Shown here in pieces: positions 5,962 through 12,657 of a stretch of DNA of 15,904 nucleotides; position 1 is the first letter of the stretch, and every line of letters starts with the position of its first letter. Location of the stretch: assembly GCA_002372855.1 (NCBI GenBank), contig DFIZ01000017.1, forward strand, positions 284 to 16,187. Direction: 5' to 3'. Below the pieces are notes generated by a model. It was not told the DNA's origin, did no database searches, and saw only the letters and a program-made list of their open reading frames with translations. The position numbers and the translations under genes are program-made. The DNA comes from Bacteroidales bacterium UBA3684. GTDB taxonomy: Bacteria > Bacteroidota > Bacteroidia > Bacteroidales > P3.

Positions 5962-7434
5962 CTATGCCTCCTTGAACTTTTTCTCCAGCTCGTCGACCAG
6001 GTTGCGGATGTAGCGGTCGGTCTGGCGCAGGTTCTCGATGGTCTTGCAGGCGTGGAGCACGGTGGCGTGGTCCTTGTTGCCGCACTGCATGCCGATGACG
6101 GCGAGGGAGGATTTGGTGATTTTCTTGGCGAAGTACATGGAGAGCTGGCGGGCCTGGACGATCTCGCGCTTGCGCGAGGTCTGCTGGATGGCTTCGACGG
6201 GGAGGTCGAGGCTGTCGCAGACCACCTTCTGTATGTAGTCGATGGTGATTTCGCGGGTGCTGCTCTGCACGTACTTGTCGATCATCTGCTTGGTGAGGTC
6301 GAGCGTTATCTGCTTGCGGTTCAGCGAGCTCTGTGCGATGAGGGAGATGAGGGCGCCTTCGAGTTCGCGCACGTTGGTGTTGATGTTGTAGGCGATGTAT
6401 TCGATGACTTCGTCGTCCATCTCGATGCCGTCGTTCTGCAGTTTCTGGCGCAGGATGGCCTTGCGGGTTTCCACGTCGGGAGCCTGCAAGTCGGCGTTGA
6501 GACCCCATTTGAGGCGGCTGAGCAGGCGGGGTTCGAGGCCCTGGAGCTCGCCGGGGGCTTTGTCGGAAGTGATGATAATCTGGCAATTGCGTTGGTGCAG
6601 ATAGTTGAAGATGTGGAAGAAGGCTTCCTGGGTTTTTTGTGCTTTGCCGGCCCAGAACTGGATGTCGTCGATGATGAGCACGTCGATGAGTTCGTAGAAG
6701 TGGATGAAGTCGTTGGTGTTGTGCTCGCGTCCCGCTTCGGCATACTGCTGCATGAATTGCTCGCTGGTGACGTAGAGGACGGTCTTGTCGGGGTGCAGTT
6801 CCTTGGTCTTCAGTCCGATGGCGTTGGCCAGATGGGTTTTGCCGAGGCCTACGCTGCTGTGGAGCAACAGGGGGTTGAAGGAGGTGAGGCCCGGTTTTTC
6901 GGCCACGGCGTAACCGGCCGAGCGGGCCAGGCGGTTGCAGTCGCCCTCGACGAAGTTCTCCAGCGTGTAGTTGGGGCTCAGCTGCGAGCTGACGCGGGTC
7001 TTCTGGATGCCGGGAATGACAAAGGGATTGGGTATCTCGCGCGCGTTATCTTTATTAATGTTGACGGGCAGGTCGATGAGGGGGTTCTTCACGGTTGTGC
7101 GGCCGTGGGAGGGCAGGGTAGTGCTGAGGAGGTCGTTGGGGATGGTCTGGTCCATGACGATGCTGTATTTCAGCATAGCATTGGCGCCCAGCTGCATGCG
7201 GATGACTCGCTTCAGCAGGTCGATATAGTGATCTTCAATATATTCATAGAAGAAAGGACTCGGCACCTGGACCAGCAGGGTGCTGCCTTCGATTTTCAGC
7301 GGCACGATGGGGACGAACCACATGTCGAAGGCCTGCTTGTTCTCCGGGCCCAGGGCGTCTTTTATCACTTCGAGGCATTCTGCCCATACTCTTTTATAAT
7401 CTTCCTCTATCATTTTAGTATTACTATGCTCCAT
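5962..7434 (-). CDS. dnaA: Chromosomal replication initiator protein DnaA
   Basis: DnaA binds origin DNA boxes, oligomerises with ATP and opens the duplex. The 490-residue protein shows an N-terminal helicase-interaction domain (YKRVWAECLEVIKD to about residue 90), a linker to about 150, and an AAA+ core: P-loop SSVGLGKTHL (193-202), Walker B LIIDDIQF (253-260), sensor-type ITSDKAP (288-294) and EPRLLSRLKWG (301-311) with the arginine-finger region. The C-terminal DNA-binding domain has ARQLSMYFAKK (428-438) and the signature GNKDHATVLHA (452-462). The first P-loop glycine is replaced by Ser193. The start at 7434 was chosen because the longer upstream frame is AT-rich, low-complexity sequence; Met at 7413 is an equally possible start. 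The upstream region has two DnaA-box matches, suggesting autoregulation. It heads a minus-strand operon with the flavin reductase-like and dehydrogenase genes. Confidence 0.96.
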   Translation of the reverse strand: MEHSNTKMIEEDYKRVWAECLEVIKDALGPENKQAFDMWFVPIVPLKIEGSTLLVQVPSPFFYEYIEDHYIDLLKRVIRMQLGANAMLKYSIVMDQTIPNDLLSTTLPSHGRTTVKNPLIDLPVNINKDNAREIPNPFVIPGIQKTRVSSQLSPNYTLENFVEGDCNRLARSAGYAVAEKPGLTSFNPLLLHSSVGLGKTHLANAIGLKTKELHPDKTVLYVTSEQFMQQYAEAGREHNTNDFIHFYELIDVLIIDDIQFWAGKAQKTQEAFFHIFNYLHQRNCQIIITSDKAPGELQGLEPRLLSRLKWGLNADLQAPDVETRKAILRQKLQNDGIEMDDEVIEYIAYNINTNVRELEGALISLIAQSSLNRKQITLDLTKQMIDKYVQSSTREITIDYIQKVVCDSLDLPVEAIQQTSRKREIVQARQLSMYFAKKITKSSLAVIGMQCGNKDHATVLHACKTIENLRQTDRYIRNLVDELEKKFKEA

Positions 7435-7477
7435 TTTCAATAACTTATGCAATCTGCATTGCTTTTTGTTTCGTCTG

Positions 7478-7512
7478 CAAAGTTCATTCTTTTTTTGTGC
7501 ATAAATTTCAAA
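7478..7512 (-). promoter_or_regulatory. Weak candidate promoter for dnaA
   Basis: On the minus strand GAACTTTG (7478-7485) matches TAnnTTTG except for the first base, and a TTTG lies upstream at 7509-7512. The 23-nt spacing is longer than the usual 19-21, so this is tentative. A DnaA-box match at 7496-7504 falls between the two elements, which would fit autorepression if the promoter is real. Confidence 0.3.
7496..7504 (-). promoter_or_regulatory. DnaA-box match TTATGCACA
   Basis: Read on the minus strand this is TTATGCACA, a full match to the TTWTNCACA consensus. It lies 62 bp upstream of the dnaA start. Confidence 0.55.
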
Positions 7513-7583
7513 AAAAAAATTTGCAAATATTTTCCGAATTTTGTAAAGTTTTGCCCAACTTCGGCCACCTCCCGTGCGGACAC

Positions 7584-7592
7584 TTTTCCACA
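7584..7592 (+). promoter_or_regulatory. DnaA-box match TTTTCCACA
   Basis: TTTTCCACA fully matches the TTWTNCACA consensus. It is 150 bp upstream of the dnaA start and in the opposite orientation to the box at 7496-7504. Confidence 0.5.
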
Positions 7593-7819
7593 ACTGACTA
7601 AAAAACAATTTTTTTTCTTATTTTTTAACATTTGGCACCGCTTTATAATATACGAATTTTTTTCTTGATTTTAAAATTTTTTTCCCTTCTTTTCACCTTC
7701 CGGAGCTTTTTTTGTTCATAACTCAATAGTTGATTGTAAACGTGTCAGTTGTTTGTTGATTTCTTTTGCAAATGGTTGAAAAACAGTTTCCTGTTATAAA
7801 ATGTTGAAAATCAAAAACG

Positions 7820-7855
7820 GTTTTTCAGACCCTTCTCCTTAAGTGACTGAAAAAC
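7820..7855. other. Inverted repeat in the AT-rich region
   Basis: GTTTTTCAG (7820-7828) and CTGAAAAAC (7847-7855) are perfect reverse complements separated by 18 bases. There is no U-tract directly after it, so it is not read as a terminator. Confidence 0.5.
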
Positions 7856-8044
7856 TGAAATCATCCATTGATATGCACCAAAAACGGTTGAAAATTTTTT
7901 TTGCAATGACGATTTTTTTCTTTTGAAAAAATTGTTATCCCGCTGCGGCTCCCTGTGCGGGGATTATACAAAAACACCTGCCGCATAGCTTCTGCCATCG
8001 GCTGTTTTCCGGCTTGCCATCCCCCTGTTTTCACCCTGTCATCC

Positions 8045-8107
8045 CCTACCATGGTAGGAGTTGGGTGGGAGTTGGTAGGGAGTTGGTAAGGATTTGGTAA
8101 GGTGTTG
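8045..8107. repeat. Palindrome joined to five 11-bp direct repeats (iteron-like)
   Basis: CCTACCATGGTAGG (8045-8058) is a perfect 14-bp palindrome. It overlaps the first of five consecutive 11-bp units that fill 8053-8107 exactly: GGTAGGAGTTG, GGTGGGAGTTG, GTAGGGAGTTG, GTAAGGATTTG, GTAAGGTGTTG. Each unit ends TTG, and divergence increases to the right. An 11-bp step puts the units on nearly the same face of the helix, as in protein-binding iteron arrays. Confidence 0.75.
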
Positions 8108-8111
8108 GGTG

Positions 8112-8165
8112 CTGAGAATCAGTTGTTTGTAGTTGTTTTGAATGATATTTGTGCTGATTTTCAGC
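8112..8165. repeat. Pair of CTGA-N3-TCAG inverted sites
   Basis: CTGAGAATCAG (8112-8122) and GCTGATTTTCAGC (8153-8165) share the form CTGA-3 nt-TCAG, with 41 bp from start of one CTGA to the start of the next's GCTGA. Two small dyads of the same design beside the 11-bp array could be regulator sites. The lpdA promoter is 127 bp further on. No factor can be named. Confidence 0.4.
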
Positions 8166-8291
8166 GTTTTGTGTATTTCCGGGCTCTGACGGGGCTGTGG
8201 AAAGAGGGTCGGGATGGTGGGTCCTGGATTTGACAAAAAGACCTTTTTCGGCCGCCGGAGGGTGCGGTTGAAACCGGTGGTGAAAAAAAAA

Positions 8292-8323
8292 TTTGGCCAT
8301 GTCAAAAGGATTGTGTATCTTTG
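8292..8323 (+). promoter_or_regulatory. Bacteroidota-type promoter of lpdA
   Basis: TTTG (8292-8295), a 20-nt spacer, then TATCTTTG (8316-8323) followed by CA: a near-ideal TTTG/TAnnTTTG promoter. Expected transcription start is about 8328-8331, giving a leader of roughly 30 nt rich in A and T before the ATG at 8359. It probably drives the whole plus-strand gene series to 15839. Confidence 0.85.
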
Positions 8324-8358
8324 CATTTTATTTGATTCATATAATAAATAAAGATAAA

Positions 8359-9744
8359 ATGGCTATGAAATATGATTTATTGGTGATTGGCAGCGGCCCG
8401 GGAGGCTACGTGGCTGCCGTGAAAGGTGCCCAGCTGGGTCTGAAGACCGCCGTCGTCGAACGCGAAAATCTGGGTGGCATCTGCCTCAACTGGGGTTGTA
8501 TCCCCACCAAGGCTTTGATGAAGAGCGCCCAGGCGTTCAACTATGCCAAGCATGCCGCCGCCTACGGATTCAAGGCCGAGGGCGTGGAGCCCGACCTCAA
8601 CGCCATGGTCGACCGCAGCCGCGGTGTGGCTTCGACGATGAACAAGGGTGTTGAGTTCCTGCTGAAGAAGAACGGCGTGGAGGTGATCAACGGCACTGCC
8701 AAGGTGATGCCCGGCAAGAAGGTTCTGGTGGACGGCACCGAGTACGAGGCCGAGCACATCATCATCGCCACCGGCGCGCGCAGCCGTGTGATGCCTTCGA
8801 TGCCGCAGGACGGCCGTCGCATCATCGGCTACCGCGAGGCCATGACGCTCCGCGAGCAACCCCAGCGCATGCTGGTGTGCGGCAGCGGCGCTATCGGCAG
8901 CGAGTTTGCCTTCTTCTACCAGAGCATCGGCACGCAGGTGACGCTCGTCGAGTTCATGCCCCAGATTCTGCCCAACGAGGACGAGGAGGTGGCCGCCCAG
9001 ATGAGCCGCAGCTTCCGCAAGATGGGCATGAAGGTGATGCCCTCCTGCTCGGTGGAGAAGGTCGACATCGAAGGCGATGTGTGCCATGTCACCGTCAAGG
9101 ACCTGAAGAAGAACACCGAGACGGTCATCGATGTCGACGTGGTGCTGAGCGCCGTCGGTGTGGTGACCAACCTCGAAGGCCTCGGCCTCGAGGAGACCGG
9201 TATCAAATACGAGAGGGGCAAGATTGAGGTCAACGACTGGTACGAGACCAATGTGCCTGGCTACTATGCCATCGGCGACGTGGTCCACGGTCCGGCCCTG
9301 GCCCATGTGGCTTCGAAGGAGGCCATCTGCTGCGTGGAGCACCTGGCTGGCAAGGAGGCCGTCAAGGTGAATTACAGCAATGTCCCCGGCTGCACCTACA
9401 CCACTCCCGAGGTGGCCAGCGTGGGCCTGACGGAGAAGAAAGCCGTCGAGGCGGGCTACGGGGTGAAGGTGGGCAAATTCTTCTTCAAAGCCAGTGGCAA
9501 AGCCACGGCTGCGGGCAACACCGACGGATTCGTCAAGATTGTGGCCGACGCCAAGACCGACCTTATCCTGGGATGCCACATGTGCGGCGACAACGTCACC
9601 GAGATGATTGCCGAGGTGGTGGCCGCCCGCGAGCGCGGCGTTACCGCCCGCCAGCTGGCCGAGGCCATCCATCCCCATCCCACCATGAGCGAAGGCGTCA
9701 TGGAAGCCCTCGAGGCCGTCCACGGCGAGGCCATCCACGGTTGA
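8359..9744 (+). CDS. lpdA: Dihydrolipoyl dehydrogenase (E3)
   Basis: This flavoenzyme reoxidises protein-bound dihydrolipoamide with NAD in 2-oxoacid dehydrogenase complexes or the glycine cleavage system. The 461-residue protein has the FAD Rossmann motif GSGPGG (11-16), the redox disulfide in GICLNWGCIPTK (Cys42 and Cys47), the NAD motif GSGAIG (175-180), the second FAD motif YAIGDV (303-308), and the dimer-interface motif HPHPTMSE with catalytic His440 and Glu445. The start at 8359 is preferred over an in-frame ATG at 8293 because the latter lies inside the promoter. No E1 or E2 genes are nearby, so its complex is encoded elsewhere. It lies first after the promoter at 8292-8323, with 34 nt to the next gene and no terminator between. 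The plain lipoamide dehydrogenase call is preferred over mercuric or glutathione reductase because of CLNWGC and HPHPTMSE. Confidence 0.95.
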   Translation: MAMKYDLLVIGSGPGGYVAAVKGAQLGLKTAVVERENLGGICLNWGCIPTKALMKSAQAFNYAKHAAAYGFKAEGVEPDLNAMVDRSRGVASTMNKGVEFLLKKNGVEVINGTAKVMPGKKVLVDGTEYEAEHIIIATGARSRVMPSMPQDGRRIIGYREAMTLREQPQRMLVCGSGAIGSEFAFFYQSIGTQVTLVEFMPQILPNEDEEVAAQMSRSFRKMGMKVMPSCSVEKVDIEGDVCHVTVKDLKKNTETVIDVDVVLSAVGVVTNLEGLGLEETGIKYERGKIEVNDWYETNVPGYYAIGDVVHGPALAHVASKEAICCVEHLAGKEAVKVNYSNVPGCTYTTPEVASVGLTEKKAVEAGYGVKVGKFFFKASGKATAAGNTDGFVKIVADAKTDLILGCHMCGDNVTEMIAEVVAARERGVTARQLAEAIHPHPTMSEGVMEALEAVHGEAIHG

Positions 9745-9778
9745 TCATCCCTATTGTCAGTCAACAAAAACCAACAGA

Positions 9779-10750
9779 ATGAGAATATTTTCGAAGAAAT
9801 GGGTGAAGGTGGCCGACGGGCTGCATGTAATGATATCGAACCATTTCTACTACAACGACTTCGGCATCCGCGATTCGCGCGAGACCCGCTACAGCGGTCG
9901 CCGCTACATTGTCACCGGCACTCCGGGCACCGGGTTCATCGAGCGCGAGAGCGAGAGCCACAGCTATCATACCTTTGTCCGCAAGAGCGTGGCGGCCATG
10001 AAGCCCACCTACCTGCGCTTTGTGCTTGGCAAGGAGCCCAGCTTCTCCAAGGCACTCGGCGAGGCCAACAAGGCCCTTGCCAGCACCTCCGACCCCTACC
10101 GCCGTGGCCTGCTTGAGAGCTATGTCAACGCCCTTACCGTGGCCAGCAAGGAAGAACGCATGCAGTGCGTCATCCGTGGCATCAAGGACAAGATGGGGCA
10201 CCATAGCAACAAGTTCATGGTCAGCGTCATGAGCCACTACAAGAACAAAATCCGCCAGTTGGAGCATGACATGGACTCGGTGATATGGCATGTGAAGGAC
10301 CACTGCTCTCCCCAGACCTTCGAGGCCTACTGCGATGCCGTGCAGGCGTTCACCCGTGTGGCCTCCTGCCGCCGTATCTGGTTCTACGACCCGATGCGCA
10401 GAAAGAGCTATTCGCAGGTATTCTTCGACATGGGAGTGTTCGACTATATCCATCATGAGGCCTTCCTGCCCGTAATGCGCGACCCCTCGGGCGTGCACTA
10501 CTATCTGCTGCCCGACGCCATGGTGGTGGCACGCAGCCATGTCGACTTCGACGTGGTGCCGCTGAAGACCCTCACCATCGTCAGCCAGGAGCTGGCCATC
10601 GAGGAACCCAACGAGGCCCTCCTCGGCCAGATGGGTGACGCCGCAAGCATGATCAAGATTCCCGAGTTCAACCTCAATTTCTATTTCAACCACGTGCATG
10701 CGGTTGTGGACTTTGTCAATGCCGTCGACCGCCTGAAGGCAACCCTCTGA
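9779..10750 (+). CDS. Unrecognised 323-residue protein
   Basis: I do not recognise this family. The protein has no signal peptide or membrane segment and should be cytosolic. It is rich in His, Tyr, Phe and Met. An N-terminal part (1-75) contains YSGRRYIVTGTPGTGFIERESES; the GTPGTG string resembles a P-loop but lacks the following Lys-Ser/Thr, so nucleotide binding is not claimed. A helical middle (75-200) has KFMVSVMSHYKNKIRQLEHDM. A C-terminal half begins near RIWFYDPMRRKSYSQVFFDMGVFDYI and ends NFYFNHVHAVVDFVNAVDRL. The reading frame is intact, with codon use like its neighbours, so it is a real gene. It starts 34 nt after lpdA and ends 7 nt before the M23 peptidase start, so it is most likely co-transcribed with both. 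Confidence 0.85.
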   Translation: MRIFSKKWVKVADGLHVMISNHFYYNDFGIRDSRETRYSGRRYIVTGTPGTGFIERESESHSYHTFVRKSVAAMKPTYLRFVLGKEPSFSKALGEANKALASTSDPYRRGLLESYVNALTVASKEERMQCVIRGIKDKMGHHSNKFMVSVMSHYKNKIRQLEHDMDSVIWHVKDHCSPQTFEAYCDAVQAFTRVASCRRIWFYDPMRRKSYSQVFFDMGVFDYIHHEAFLPVMRDPSGVHYYLLPDAMVVARSHVDFDVVPLKTLTIVSQELAIEEPNEALLGQMGDAASMIKIPEFNLNFYFNHVHAVVDFVNAVDRLKATL

Positions 10751-10757
10751 CGAGACA

Positions 10758-11744
10758 GTGAAAAAGAGACAGCGCCATACCTACCGTTTCAACCCTCATA
10801 CGTTGAAGTATGAGAAGGTCTTTGTGTCGCTGCGCGACAAGGTGAAGCGCATCAGTTTCAATGTCCTCTTCGGTGTGGTGCTGGGAGTGCTGATAGTGGT
10901 TGTGGGAATGCAGATTATGGAGTCGCCCTCGGAGCGTGCCATGAAACGCGAGCTGGCTCAGTTCCGCCGCCAGTCGAAACTGCTCAACGACCGTGTCGAC
11001 CGTGCCGAGAAGGTGCTGGAGAACCTCGAGGAGCGCGACGACAACCTCTACCGCACCATCTTCTCCTCCGAGCCTGTCAGCGCGGCCGAACGCCATAGCG
11101 GCATCGGCGGCGTGGAACGCTATGCGGAGTTCGACAACCTGGAAAACGGTGCCCTCCTGAAGAGCACCACGCAGCGTGTCGACGAGCTGACGAAGCGCCT
11201 CTACGTCGAGTCGAAGTCGATGGACGAAATCTACGAGATGGCCCGCACCAAGAACGAGCGCATGGCCGCCATGCCGGCCATCATGCCGGTGGCCAAGACA
11301 CAGTGCCAGGTGGTCAGCGGCTTCGGCATGCGTTTCCATCCCATCCTCAAGAACCACCGTCTCCATTCCGGCATCGACATGGCCGCCCGTCCCGGAACCC
11401 CCATCTATGCCACCGGCGACGGCACGGTGACCGTTGCCGGGCGCAACTCCGAAGGCCTGTCGGGCTACGGCGTTGTGGTCGTTATCAACCACGGCTTCGG
11501 GTTCCAGACCCTCTATGCCCACATGAACAGCACCAAGGTGCGCAAGGGGCAGCACATCAAGCGCGGAGAGCAGATAGGCACCGTGGGCAGTTCCGGCATG
11601 TCGTCGGGCTCGCACCTCCACTACGAGGTTATCCTCAACGGCAAGAAGGTGGATCCCGTCTACTACTTCTTCAACGACCTCACACCGGAGGAATACGACG
11701 AGGTGCTCGAGCTGGCCCGCCAGGAGAATCAGAGTATGAGCTAG
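10758..11744 (+). CDS. M23 family metallopeptidase (LytM/murein endopeptidase-like), membrane anchored
   Basis: M23 enzymes cut peptide cross-links in peptidoglycan and control envelope growth or division. The 328-residue protein starts at a GTG, since no suitable ATG precedes the conserved RQRHTYRFNPHTLKYEKV leader. Basic residues 1-31 are followed by one transmembrane segment (about 34-51), a coiled-coil-like region (60-100), a linker, and a complete M23 domain from about 182: FGMRFHP (189-195), HSGIDMA with zinc ligands His203 and Asp207, YAHM with His255, and SGSHLHYEV with His286 and zinc ligand His288. All catalytic positions are present, so it should be an active zinc endopeptidase facing the periplasm, not a degenerate EnvC/NlpD-type activator. 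Seven bases separate it from the 323-residue gene. Its stop (TAG) is 5 nt before the first heptamer array. Confidence 0.92.
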   Translation: MKKRQRHTYRFNPHTLKYEKVFVSLRDKVKRISFNVLFGVVLGVLIVVVGMQIMESPSERAMKRELAQFRRQSKLLNDRVDRAEKVLENLEERDDNLYRTIFSSEPVSAAERHSGIGGVERYAEFDNLENGALLKSTTQRVDELTKRLYVESKSMDEIYEMARTKNERMAAMPAIMPVAKTQCQVVSGFGMRFHPILKNHRLHSGIDMAARPGTPIYATGDGTVTVAGRNSEGLSGYGVVVVINHGFGFQTLYAHMNSTKVRKGQHIKRGEQIGTVGSSGMSSGSHLHYEVILNGKKVDPVYYFFNDLTPEEYDEVLELARQENQSMS

Positions 11745-11749
11745 TTTCA

Positions 11750-11784
11750 GTTAAGAGTTATGAGTTAAGAGTTATGAGTTATGG
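11750..11784. repeat. Heptamer array 1 (GTTAAGA/GTTATGA)
   Basis: Five 7-bp units in a row: GTTAAGA, GTTATGA, GTTAAGA, GTTATGA, GTTATGG. The ATG of the last unit (11781-11783) is the start codon of ispH. An earlier ATG-AGT-TAA mini-frame lies at 11760-11768. Bases 11757-11781 are a perfect 25-nt reverse complement of 13767-13791 in array 3. Confidence 0.93.
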
Positions 11785-12641
11785 AGATTAGGATCGACGA
11801 GAATGCAGGCTATTGTTTCGGGGTGGTGAAGGCCATCGGCGCTGCGGAAGAGGAACTTTCGCGCGACGGCAGCCTCTACTGTCTGGGCGACATCGTGCAC
11901 AACAGCGCCGAGGTGAAACGTCTCGGCAGACTGGGCCTGGTGGTCATCGACCATGCCCGTCTGCCCGAACTGGCAGGCAGCAAGGTGCTCATCCGCGCCC
12001 ACGGCGAACCGCCCGAGACCTACCGCACCGCCGAACGGCTTGGCATACGCCTCATCGACGCCACCTGCCCCATCGTCCTGGCCCTCCAGCAGCGTATCCG
12101 CAAGGGATACGACGAGATGCAGCGCCACGGAGGCCAGATTGTCATCTTCGGCAAACCCGGCCACGCCGAGGTCATAGGCCTCACCGGGCAGACCGGCGGC
12201 ACAGCCATCATCGCCAGCACCCCCGACGACCTGTCGTCCATCGACTTCTCGCGCCCCATACGCCTGTATTCCCAGACCACCAAGAGCCGCGAAGAATACC
12301 AGCAGCTCATCGCCAACATCTCATCGCGTCTGGCTCCCGGAGCCGACTTTGTGGCCTACGACACCATCTGCAACCGCGTGGCCAACCGCGCCCGCGAGCT
12401 GGAAGGCTTCGCCCGCAGCGTCGACGTGCTCCTCTTCGTGGCCGGCGCCAACAGCAGCAACGGCCACTACCTCTACGAATACTGCCGCAAGGTGCAACCC
12501 TCCACCTACCTCATCTCCGACGCTGCCGACCTGCAGCCCTCGTGGTTCTCTTCGGCCGCCAGCGTGGGCATCAGCGGCGCCACCTCCACGCCCCGCTGGC
12601 TCATGGAACAGGTGGCGGAACAGTTAAGAGTTATGAGTTAA
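11781..12641 (+). CDS. ispH: 4-hydroxy-3-methylbut-2-enyl diphosphate reductase (IspH/LytB)
   Basis: IspH is the iron-sulfur enzyme that makes IPP and DMAPP in the last step of the methylerythritol phosphate isoprenoid pathway. The 286-residue protein has the three cluster cysteines: Cys12 in AGYCFGV, Cys96 in DATCPIV and Cys197 in DTICNRV. It also has the substrate-binding histidines His40 (IVHN), His74 (RAHGEPP) and His128 (GHAEV), plus QTTKSREEY, ANSSNG and GISGATSTPRWL. Length and order are normal. The start codon is the ATG inside the last unit of heptamer array 1; the family N-terminus follows directly, so this start is firm. The C-terminal residues LRVMS and the stop codon are encoded by heptamer array 2, suggesting the array lies over the original gene end. 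It sits between M23 and recF in a co-oriented series. Confidence 0.96.
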   Translation: MEIRIDENAGYCFGVVKAIGAAEEELSRDGSLYCLGDIVHNSAEVKRLGRLGLVVIDHARLPELAGSKVLIRAHGEPPETYRTAERLGIRLIDATCPIVLALQQRIRKGYDEMQRHGGQIVIFGKPGHAEVIGLTGQTGGTAIIASTPDDLSSIDFSRPIRLYSQTTKSREEYQQLIANISSRLAPGADFVAYDTICNRVANRARELEGFARSVDVLLFVAGANSSNGHYLYEYCRKVQPSTYLISDAADLQPSWFSSAASVGISGATSTPRWLMEQVAEQLRVMS

Positions 12642-12657
12642 GAGTTAAGAGTTATGA
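12623..12657. repeat. Heptamer array 2 (GTTAAGA/GTTATGA)
   Basis: Five 7-bp units: GTTAAGA, GTTATGA, GTTAAGA, GTTAAGA, GTTATGA. The ispH stop TAA is at 12639-12641 in unit 3, and the recF start ATG is at 12654-12656 in unit 5. The array therefore encodes the end of one gene, the whole spacer and the start of the next. Confidence 0.93.

Larger units (their letters stand above)
7435..8291. other. Gene-free region; candidate oriC / dnaA control region
   Basis: No credible gene lies here. dnaA diverges to the left and lpdA to the right. Contents: two matches to the DnaA-box consensus TTWTNCACA (7496-7504 minus strand, 7584-7592 plus strand) and weaker near-matches at 7711-7719, 7964-7972 and 8196-8204; a strongly AT-rich stretch from about 7440 to 7935 with long T and A runs; three copies of GTTGAAAA (7775, 7803, 7887), two of AAAAACGGTT (7813, 7880) and a 9-bp inverted repeat (7820-7828 with 7847-7855); then a GC-richer half with a palindrome and 11-bp repeats at 8045-8107. 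This resembles a replication origin, but Bacteroidota origins are not always next to dnaA. GC skew was not computed. Confidence 0.45.

Noticed and set aside
5905..7443. 512-codon plus-strand frame over dnaA
   Set aside because: It is antisense to an intact dnaA with all motifs, and no domain or initiation context was seen.
7437..7668. Small open frames in the AT-rich region upstream of dnaA, and an N-terminal extension of dnaA to 7608
   Set aside because: The translations are Phe/Lys/Asn runs caused by T and A tracts. DnaA's conserved N-terminal domain begins after 7434, and the extension covers the DnaA-box matches.
8039..8326. Two overlapping small minus-strand frames (up to 95 codons) in the dnaA-lpdA gap
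   Set aside because: They run through the 11-bp repeats and the lpdA promoter, and have Pro/Thr/Asn-rich low-complexity sequence with no start context. The repeats explain the frame.
7435..8358. Use of GC skew by eye to support an origin
   Set aside because: Coding strands on both sides are C-rich from codon choice, which hides replication skew at this scale. It needs whole-chromosome computation.
8377..9738. 453-codon minus-strand frame over lpdA
   Set aside because: It is antisense to an intact lpdA; the His/Ala/Gly-rich translation is a codon-bias shadow.
9900..9940. P-loop in the 323-residue protein (GTPGTG)
   Set aside because: The Lys-Ser/Thr of Walker A is missing and there is no Walker B, so ATP or GTP binding is not supported.
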